Shown: piece after piece, positions 56,845 to 64,000 of the stretch | Layout of the letters: the number at the start of each line of letters is the position of its first letter | Numbering within the stretch: the first letter of the stretch is position 1 | Assembly: GCF_963855985.1 (NCBI RefSeq) | Contig: NC_087098.1 | Span: 15,954,501-16,018,500, forward strand | Direction: 5' to 3' | Origin: Ostrinia nubilalis | Taxonomy: Eukaryota; Arthropoda; Insecta; Lepidoptera; Crambidae | DNA: 64,000 nucleotides | Translations under genes and position numbers: made by a program | The notes under the pieces: generated by a model | Told to the model about the DNA's origin: nothing | Databases searched by the model: none | What the model saw: only the letters and a program-made list of their open reading frames with translations

Positions 56845-58977
56845 ATGTCAGAACCGACATCTTGGATATACAAACTCAAGAAGACAGAACTTGAGAACGA
56901 GTGCAAAAGAAGAAACATAAAAACGGAGAACAGAACCGTACAAGAACTGAGACAGAACCTCACAGAAGTACTCAGAACCAAGCAATCCCGTCAACCTATC
57001 CAGTCCGCCAGTAAATCCACCGAAAACAGTGAGTCAGAAACCGATTTCGAAGACACAGAGATGCACCAAGAACCAAACATGTCGTACACCATAGATCAGA
57101 CTGAAAGCATAACGGCAAGATGGAACATAAGTTTTGACACATGCAACGACCCAGTGGAGTTTTTAGAGCAACTGGACGAACTAATGTCATCGGGCGAGGT
57201 CAAGCCAGATAAAGTCCTCAAAGTGCTACCCAGATTCCTGAAAGGTAAAGCTGTGCTGTGGTATAGAAATAATAAAAACTCGTTTACTACATGGAACGAA
57301 TTCATAGAGCTCTTCAAGTTGACATTTGTGAGCCGTGACAGTGACCTGTTAGCTAAAATAGTGAACTATAGGCAACATTACCGACAAAAATTCACAGACT
57401 ACCTGATTGAAATTCAAACACTCATGCGCAGATACGCAAAAATGTCAAAAGAAGAAGAACTAAATAGAATCTACGAAAACATGAACACAAAATACAAGTT
57501 TTATATCAAGAAATCAGAAGTCGACTCGATAAGCAAATTAATACAACTGGCAAACGACTATGAAAATGTCACAGCAGACCGTCAAACTAGCTTCATACAA
57601 AGAGAACCACGAAATGACTACCACGAAACAAGCACAAATTTTAATCAAGAACACAAGGAGACGGCATCATACATACACAGTTACAACACAAATACTTGCT
57701 GCTGGAGCTGTGGAAAACACGGACACTCGATGAAAGATTGCAGAAGTAAGAAAATACTATTTTGTAACGGTTGTGGCAAGATCGGCAAAATGAGTAAACA
57801 GTGTTGTAAGAAAACAAGTGAGTACACACAATCCATGACAATAAACACAAGTCCACAAATTAAAGATAACCGTCCCTTCGTAGATGTATCGATACTAGGC
57901 GAAAAATATCAAGCACTCGTAGACACCGGCGCCACAAGATCATACATCAACGACCAAGTGTACAATACATTCGTGACAAGAAACCTGAAACCGAAAACAG
58001 TAAGCATAACAGCTAGCATGACAGATGGGCACACAACTCGAATTAAAGAAGCACTAGACTTGCAAATTAATATAAAAGGAAAAACAATTAACCACCAAGT
58101 GTTATATCATCCACAAATCACGAGTATACTGATCGGCATGGACATATTAAATAGAATGGGAGCCAAAATAGAATGGCCCAAAAATAGTACCAAGCAAGGG
58201 GAACAAGTGGGAACAACGTCAAGAAAAACTACAGAAGCCAACATCGTACCTACATACGAAATGGCCGAAACACTAACAAGCAAGAAAAAACACAAGATCA
58301 AAATCGCACACGAAAAACCAATCAAGAAAATAGACTATTCACGGAACCCTAAAAATCAAGAAGTAATAAATAAACACGTATCACGCTTAAAACAAGAAAC
58401 AAAAGAAGACTGGATCCAAAAGAAAATTCAAGAAATACAAAAAACCGGAAACAAGGACTATAAAATGTCAAACAGCAAATTATACAAGAAAATAATAAAT
58501 CACGCATACGGACCAAGAACAGAAACATCATCAGACTGGAAATTATGCATAAACAACAATGAAAAAAACCAGATTCTGAAAGAAAACCACGATACACCAA
58601 CCGCAGGCCATTTAGGAACAGCGAAAACACTGAACGAAATATCACAGAGATATTATTGGCCCGGTATGTACAGAGATGTGTCAACGTACGTCAAGAACTG
58701 CAAAATCTGCCAAGTTAGCAACGCACGCAAACCCTGGAGCGCAGCGTCTACACACCCGAGTAGACCACTACCCAGATCATCGAACCGGTCCACAGACTGG
58801 ACCGAAATCCTCGATGTCGACACCGTCGACCACCCACAAGACCTGGACTGGCGCGAGTCCGGCCCTGGAGAGGAGCCGACCCGAGCTGAGGACCAGACCA
58901 GGAGGCGGCCGGGGAGAAAGAAGAGGCGCGGCCAAATCCAGGACCAGCTAAACAAGGCCAGTAACATTTACTCGTAG
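56845..58977 (+). CDS. Fused Gag-protease-integrase zinc-finger polyprotein, lacking RT
   Basis: 710 residues in one open frame. Residues from about 90 to 250 match a retrotransposon Gag capsid region (WNISFDTCNDPVEFLEQLDE, then FLKGKAVLWYR). A CCHC knuckle, CWSCGKHGHSMKDC, is at 286-299. A second knuckle follows with Lys in place of His. The protease motif ALVDTGA has its Asp at residue 360. After DILNRMGAKI the frame passes directly to the region before the integrase and then to the HHCC zinc finger (His582, His589, Cys619, Cys622). No reverse transcriptase, RNase H or DDE core is present. The tail is Pro-, Arg- and Glu-rich. The element could make particles but needs enzymes from a relative. 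Confidence 0.9.
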   Translation: MSEPTSWIYKLKKTELENECKRRNIKTENRTVQELRQNLTEVLRTKQSRQPIQSASKSTENSESETDFEDTEMHQEPNMSYTIDQTESITARWNISFDTCNDPVEFLEQLDELMSSGEVKPDKVLKVLPRFLKGKAVLWYRNNKNSFTTWNEFIELFKLTFVSRDSDLLAKIVNYRQHYRQKFTDYLIEIQTLMRRYAKMSKEEELNRIYENMNTKYKFYIKKSEVDSISKLIQLANDYENVTADRQTSFIQREPRNDYHETSTNFNQEHKETASYIHSYNTNTCCWSCGKHGHSMKDCRSKKILFCNGCGKIGKMSKQCCKKTSEYTQSMTINTSPQIKDNRPFVDVSILGEKYQALVDTGATRSYINDQVYNTFVTRNLKPKTVSITASMTDGHTTRIKEALDLQINIKGKTINHQVLYHPQITSILIGMDILNRMGAKIEWPKNSTKQGEQVGTTSRKTTEANIVPTYEMAETLTSKKKHKIKIAHEKPIKKIDYSRNPKNQEVINKHVSRLKQETKEDWIQKKIQEIQKTGNKDYKMSNSKLYKKIINHAYGPRTETSSDWKLCINNNEKNQILKENHDTPTAGHLGTAKTLNEISQRYYWPGMYRDVSTYVKNCKICQVSNARKPWSAASTHPSRPLPRSSNRSTDWTEILDVDTVDHPQDLDWRESGPGEEPTRAEDQTRRRPGRKKRRGQIQDQLNKASNIYS

Positions 58978-60339
58978 CTTAACTTTATACCTAAGTTAGG
59001 TTTCTAATAGATAGATTCTATACAAAACACATAGTAATTGTCTAGTCAGTTCTCGTTAAAGTAAATTCATCAATATTAAAAACAAGTCAATAATGTAAAA
59101 GTATTAATTAACATTACAAAGCAACCCTGTATAACCTAGATCATTCAGTTCTTGAATTTAATCTCGTTAAATACCACATAATAACCTATAAGTATTAATT
59201 ATCATTAGAAAGTAACCCTGTATAATTTAAATCGTTCAATTGTTCTATTTAATCTCGTTAAATAACTATTGACGCAAATCGCATTGTTATTTACTCGTAA
59301 CTCGCAACCTAAACTCACATAAATAACAAACCGGTTTGCTACGCGCCAATAGTACTACCAGTTTCTCGATAACTTTTAAATAGTAAACAAACATTCCATG
59401 AACGATTCACCGAGCGAGCTCATTTGCATATTATCAGTGAGACGCATTTTTTCTATTCGCCACGGCCGGCACTCGCTCACTAGATGATTCATAACTAGAT
59501 TTTACCTGCCTAATGTTTGCGCGCCGCGCGCCAAGCTGCATTCCATTTACATTAGGAAATATTGTTTATTGTAACTAAAACTTAACCCCTTAACTGCCAT
59601 TGTCTTGTATAACTTTTAATAATTGTAAAAATTATTAACATTATTCAGATACCTATTCTGAGTATGCTAATTTAAATAATCAAACTAGTAAACAAGAAAT
59701 AATAATAATAAGTGCCATGCATACTATTGCTGTATTAAAGAAATATTTCAAATAATAATTGAATACTCGTAATAACAAAGTCAACAACTTGTTTAATTAG
59801 TTCATTGGTTAATTGTAAACAAAAGGTCAAAGGTATCTTACAACATTGTTTCAAAACTAAGTTAGCTAAAATTAGCGCCTAATTAGTTCATTGTAAGCAA
59901 AAAAAATTAAAGGTATTTTAATAACATTGTTTCAAAACTAAGTTAACTAAAATTAGCGGTTAATTAGTTCATTGTAAGCAAAAAAAAAAAAATTAAAGGT
60001 ATCTTAATAATATTGTTTCAAAACTAAGTTAGCTAAAATTAGCGCTTAATTAGTTCATTGTAAGCAAAAAAAAAAAAAATTAAGGGTACCTTAATATCAT
60101 TGTTTCAAGACCAAATTAGCTAATATTATTATAAGTAAATAAATGTACTGTCATGTTTTAAGTAAAGAGTTATTATTGGGCTAACGATTAAATACAAGTT
60201 CAGTCATGTTTTATTATTTTAATTTTTACTCGTTATGAAGTTACCCAAAAATAACTTATTATTAACATGAATTATAGTTGTTCATGTAGAACCTTTATGT
60301 ACCAGACTTGTGATTTTTCCAGGTAAAAATCTCCAAAAC
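58978..60339 (+). repeat. 3' noncoding part of the LTR element with internal tandem repeats
   Basis: No frame of note. 59096-59265 has two copies of an 85-bp unit (AGTATTAATTA...CCCTGTATAA). 59790-60115 has four copies of a unit of about 80 bp (AATTAGTTCATTGTAAGC, A-run, TTAAAGGTATCTTAATA, GTTTCAAAACTAAG) differing mainly in A-run length. Confidence 0.8.
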
Positions 60340-60348
60340 AAGGGAGGA
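60340..60348 (+). promoter_or_regulatory. Polypurine tract
   Basis: AAGGGAGGA directly abuts the 3' LTR, the expected primer for plus-strand synthesis. Confidence 0.8.
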
Positions 60349-61265
60349 TGTGACGCGCCCCGCGACGCATCGACAGCCCTAGCACCGTGCACGGAGATTT
60401 TGACAACCCTACGGCTGCGCGGCCGCACGCCGCACGGACCGAGCTAATATAAGAGACGGCGGCGACCGCGGGCGCCTAGCATTCGCTCGGGAGCCATTGT
60501 AACAGCCAGACGTTCGCGCGCGCGTCTATCATTCCCTCGGCTGCATTGCAAAGAGTCCCTAGCGAATAGCTATCCACACTGTTCCTTACTAACCCTAACT
60601 GTTCGACTTTGGCTTGATCCGATACCTCGTCATTAATCCGCGGCTTGCCATAAAGCGTCGTGTCGAGACGTTCTATCGTTGATAGCCAACCGGTTCTCGT
60701 CCTTACCGAGTAGTGCATGAGATACTCATCCCGAACCTGCGGTAGCAATCCTGCTGCCACCCTTCCTGAACTTCACACCCCCTCGCCCCGTAGGTCCAAC
60801 GCCTTTCCCCAGTGGTCGCGCTCACTATTGAGGCTTCGGTCTCTGGCTCGAGCTAATCGGACCACATCCTACCCCCCTAGTTATAAGTATCCAGACTAAC
60901 ACTCGATAAACCTCGCACAGGGCGCCGCCCCTCTCGCGGATACGAAAGCTAGCTAACGGGACGCGAACCGGGCGCGTCGTTATTCCTCTTGTTGTAATTA
61001 GTAAATTGTGATATAACTTGTAAAGTACTTGTAAACTTGCTCATTATTAAACGATAGCGATTTAGAGTCAGTGAAACTAGAATAAGTGAACTATTGTGGA
61101 ACCTAGATTATAAAGTGCCATTGTGTTATTGATTGTGCGTTTCCTTGGTCAAATATCCCTGTAGGCATCCTAGATAGGTACACATCCCTCATCGCAGAAG
61201 GCGAACTGGGACTTAGTACTAAACAGCGGGGTGTCAGACTGAGCTAGCTAAGACGCCCCGTTGCA
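60349..61265 (+). repeat. 3' LTR
   Basis: 917 bp, in register with the 5' LTR at an offset of 4520, with one substitution seen. Ends CGTTGCA before the AGTA target duplication. Confidence 0.93.
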
Positions 61266-61492
61266 AGTATAACCGCGCCGATAGCAAAGTTAAAGGGTCA
61301 GGCGATAACACAGCGTAAACATTTTCTGTTAGACTTTTTGACAGGGTTACTAAGAACAATAAATATTTTTCAAATGGATAATTAATGTAAAATTTTATGA
61401 ATATTTAAACATTTAAACACCTTTTTCAACAGTAAAGCAATCGTCGCGTTGGTTTAAAAAAAATACATTCTGTCCCTATTATTTTTATTCTC

Positions 61493-61755
61493 GGCCGTTT
61501 GGTGTAGTGGTTCGAAACGGACTACTATTCCGGAGGTAGCGGGTTCGATTCCCGCACAGTACAAACATTTGTGTGCATGAACATATTTGTTTGTATTGGA
61601 CTGGGTGTTTTCTATGTATAATAAGTATGTATTTACAAAAAAAAAGTATTTAAGTATGTTTATATCCGTTGTCTAGTACCCATAGTACAAGCTTTGCTTA
61701 CTTTGGGACTAGAAGCACAGTGTAAAATGTCTAAGGATATTAATTTATAAGGATA
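61493..61755 (+). mobile_element. tRNA-derived SINE
   Basis: A tRNA-like head (61493-61562) with A box TGGTGTAGTGG (61500-61510) and B box GGTTCGATTCC (61542-61552) is followed by a unique body and a 3' tail (GTTGTCTAGTACCCATAGTA, TTTGGGACTAGAAGC) ending AT-rich. The tail also occurs alone at 49195-49295. Confidence 0.85.
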
Positions 61756-61847
61756 TTTATTATTTAACCTAATAAGACAGGCGACTGAAAATAGCCTGCT
61801 AAATGAATTTTGTGTGCTTATACCATAAATTATGTTTTTTTTTTTTC

Positions 61848-61925
61848 TTTTTTTTTATGTGATAGGAGGCAAACGAGCAGACGGATCACCTGATGGTAAG
61901 TGATTACCGTCGCCCATAGACACCC
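61848..61925 (+). repeat. Lepidopteran interspersed repeat end
   Basis: After a T-rich tract comes GATAGGAGGCAAACGAGCAG, ACGGATCACCTGATGGTAAG and TGATTACCGTCGCCCATAGA, a stretch I associate with common lepidopteran LINE ends. Family not assigned. Confidence 0.5.
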
Positions 61926-62206
61926 GCAGACCCTTATGTAATACATAATGTTAAAAGTTAATTTATGGGTGGAATAATTCAGGTTATTTTAATTTCTTAC
62001 AACAATACAGCTTTGACTTCGTTTGACATAATATGTAGCATATATTCAAAATCATAATATCACGGCATTATTATACTATGTATTAGCAAACTAGATTTGC
62101 ATCGATAAACTTGCATTCACTTACTCGATTCACCTTTTCCGAGCAATTGGCAACAAGTAAAAACGTTCACTGAATCGGTTTTCGGAAAAGAACAAACAGC
62201 ACTATT

Positions 62207-62389
62207 TTGCGGTTAGTTATCAAAAAGCATTCCAAGTTCGAATTTTGGTTTTCGTTAGCGCGCATGCGCTCGTTTGTAACGCGCGTGCGTTTCGTTCGGC
62301 GGGCGGCGCGGCACTGGTTGGTATTTGGCGGCGCTTGTGGAGATGTGCACTGGATCTGGTCCTGCGTCCTTGGGCCACAGTGGAGATAG
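62207..62389. promoter_or_regulatory. CpG-rich segment, possible promoter
   Basis: A sharp rise in CG content with GCGCATGCGC at 62260-62269, the palindrome bound by NRF1/Erect-wing-type factors, and several GCGCG steps. Open frames exist on both strands but show no motif. It could be the promoter or first noncoding exon of a gene on either strand, including the chitin-binding gene 8 kb away. This is inference. Confidence 0.35.
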
Positions 62390-62725
62390 AGCCAGTAAGA
62401 TGAGCCTTAGATGCCTCAGTAGCGTCGGTTTATAGTACATACCTACACTGTGGTACATAACTTGATTTGTTGGGTGGCATTTAGCAGATCTAGACGGATT
62501 TTTTTGAACTGATGTATGGGAACTGACCAACCTTCATAGTTTTGTTTAAAAATAATTTTGATAGTACGCTTTGTTAATTCGATTTTGATAACTTTATTTT
62601 ATGACTGAAAATAATTCAGATTTTGTTTTCCTATACTATTCAACGAACATGATGCAAACTCCTATGTGCTCATCATCCTGCACTATTGATTTAAAATCGA
62701 TAAAGTTTCTTGGAGTTCGTACGCA

Positions 62726-62773
62726 AACTTTTTAAAGGATCATCTAAATATTTAGATGATCCTTTAAAAAGTT
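62726..62773. repeat. Perfect 48-bp palindrome
   Basis: Two 24-bp arms with no loop (AACTTTTTAAAGGATCATCT on the left, its reverse on the right). Confidence 0.95.
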
Positions 62774-62784
62774 AGATTTCAGGT

Positions 62785-62925
62785 TTCATCATCATCATCA
62801 TCAACAGCCCTTTAAAGTCCACTGCTGGACTATGAGCCTCCTCCAATATAGTGGAGGGTTTTGCTATAATCCCCACGCTTGGCAGGCGGGTTGGAGATCG
62901 CAGTTTAAAAGATTAATGTTTTTCA
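62785..62925 (-). mobile_element. LINE 3' tail, third family
   Basis: (CAT)n followed by CAACAGCCCTTTAAAGTCCA, CTGCTGGACTATGAGCCTCC and CCCCACGCTTGGCAGGCGGG, a common lepidopteran repeat end in reverse. No coding part. Confidence 0.65.
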
Positions 62926-63238
62926 GAGAGCGCTGCTGCCAGATTTCAGGTTTACATAATTATAATTATATTCTAATAAGTTTGTTTTCAATAACTACCT
63001 GATTGATGATTCCAGTCAAATCGTCATATGATTTACAAAGTCAATATGTTAAATGTATACGGAACTGTAATATACGTTTTAAAATATAACACACCCTGAT
63101 AAACATAAAGATAGGCCAAATATTATTTGTAAACCTTTTTTGTGTATGATGGCTGCTCGTTATCCATTGCCATCGGTAGTGTTATAATGGAATAAATAAA
63201 ACAAAAACAATGTTTTGAAAACAACAAAACGTATCACG

Positions 63239-63305
63239 ATAGGATGAGGAACTAGGAAGTCAATAAAAGCAGTGCTTTTGTTGACTTCCTAGTTCCTCAT
63301 CCTAT
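63239..63305. repeat. Near-perfect hairpin, 32-bp arms and 3-bp loop
   Basis: Arms starting ATAGGATGAGGAACTAGGAA pair with a single mismatch around AGT (63271-63273). Confidence 0.9.
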
Positions 63306-63359
63306 ATAGGACTTCCAAAGCAAAATGATTCTTACAATTAATACTCCTGAAATCGTGTC

Positions 63360-63416
63360 AATGGTAATCGAACCTGGGTTTGAAGCAGGTGGTCTTACCA
63401 CTAGACCACAGAGGTG
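63360..63416 (-). repeat. tRNA-like SINE head
   Basis: The minus strand has A box TGGTCTAGTGG (63408-63398) and B box GGTTCGATTACC (63374-63363) in a tRNA-like spacing. No acceptor stem or body can be made out, so it is a SINE head or tRNA remnant. Confidence 0.55.
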
Positions 63417-64000
63417 GCTAAAATGGTCATGAATTAATCCTACGTATTTTAATCCTCCTCAAATAATTTCAAAGTACCGCCACTGAGCAAGAAGTGTCTA
63501 TAAAAACGCAATATACCATCATCTTGACCGATTTTCCCACATGCGCCGTCAGTTGTCAATCGACACCCACCTGAGGCACATATATGGCGATGTCAACTTG
63601 GCCCCAGCGGAATGCCATGAGAACATTATTTATTATTAAAATAGCGTAAACTAATAGATGTGCGCGAGAGCACATCCTGGTCGTCATTGAAATGTCAGAA
63701 AAATTACTTGTGTCAACTTAATCGACCAAGTTATAGGGTAGCACGGGGTAAAACTAACCTCATTTCCAGACAATCATCTCTTACGTCTCAAGAGAGCGGT
63801 GATTTGTTGTATAAATAGCAAAATAAATCGAACAATGTAATTACTGCAAGTAACTTAAGGTTATGTTAATCCAATACCTAACTTGGCAAAGAGAAAATAC
63901 GTGGAAATTATCACAATATATTTTGGTTTTCTGATTTTTATCAATGGTAGAGTCAGTTTATCCAAAAAAATCTAGCCACTCGTACCTCGAAAGACTTAAA
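63417..64000. other. End of window, nothing recognised
   Basis: AT-rich sequence with no recognised gene or repeat. Confidence 0.4.

Larger units (their letters stand above)
55829..61265 (+). mobile_element. Non-autonomous Ty3/Gypsy-type LTR retrotransposon (5.4 kb)
   Basis: Two 917-bp LTRs starting TG and ending CA, a 4-bp target duplication AGTA (55825-55828 and 61266-61269), a primer-binding site right after the 5' LTR, a purine tract before the 3' LTR and one 710-codon frame. I saw one difference between the LTRs (C near 56523, T near 61043), so the insertion is young. Reverse transcriptase, RNase H and the integrase core are missing. Confidence 0.93.

Noticed and set aside
56845..58977. 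Domesticated Gag (Arc-like) host gene
   Set aside because: It has flanking LTRs, a primer site, a purine tract and a target duplication, so it is a retrotransposon.
61493..61562. True tRNA gene
   Set aside because: Boxes A and B are present, but the acceptor ends do not pair well and a SINE body and tail follow directly.
63239..63305. microRNA precursor
   Set aside because: The stem is almost perfect with a 3-base loop, unlike normal precursors; a palindromic repeat is more likely.

Overview
The window looks like AT-rich, repeat-laden nuclear DNA of a moth or butterfly. It carries short Helitron-like repeats with TC...CTAG ends inserted between A and T, non-LTR retrotransposon 3' ends typical of Lepidoptera, tRNA-derived SINEs, many hairpin MITEs and a PIF/Harbinger transposon. 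No bacterial features are present. All calls come from reading the sequence; no database was searched.

The one clear host gene is on the minus strand. It runs from a signal-peptide exon at 53736-53813 through exons at 31107-31196, 13117-13267 and 5271-5392 to a last exon at 4078-5169. The splice phases fit exactly and predict a 510-residue secreted protein with one six-cysteine peritrophin-A chitin-binding domain, split between exons 2 and 3, and a long Pro/Thr/Ser-rich tail ending in a CxxC cluster. This resembles the CPAP1 type of cuticle protein. Its introns of about 22.5, 17.8 and 7.7 kb hold most of the repeats.

The most unusual structure is just downstream of exon 3. That exon, with its 5' splice site but without its 3' splice site, has been tandemly amplified into seven extra copies (11457-13074, period 188-193 bp). 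All seven have lost the third cysteine of the domain (Cys to Trp), and one neighbouring pair is split by a 304-bp non-LTR insertion with a 21-bp target duplication.

Region by region: 1-3425 is a PIF/Harbinger element, cut by the window edge, with a Myb/SANT-like gene and an apparently intact four-exon transposase in convergent orientation. 3426-4077 is the 3' flank of the host gene. 4078-53813 is the host gene with its repeat-filled introns. These hold two identical Helitrons, two copies of a hairpin-rich element, paired 518-bp TA-flanked elements, a 1.38-kb foldback and many small MITEs. 55829-61265 is a young Ty3/Gypsy-type LTR retrotransposon whose single 710-codon frame joins Gag, protease and the integrase zinc finger but lacks reverse transcriptase, RNase H and the integrase core, so it should depend on a helper. 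61266-64000 holds SINEs, LINE tails, two near-perfect hairpins and a CpG-rich segment that could be a promoter.
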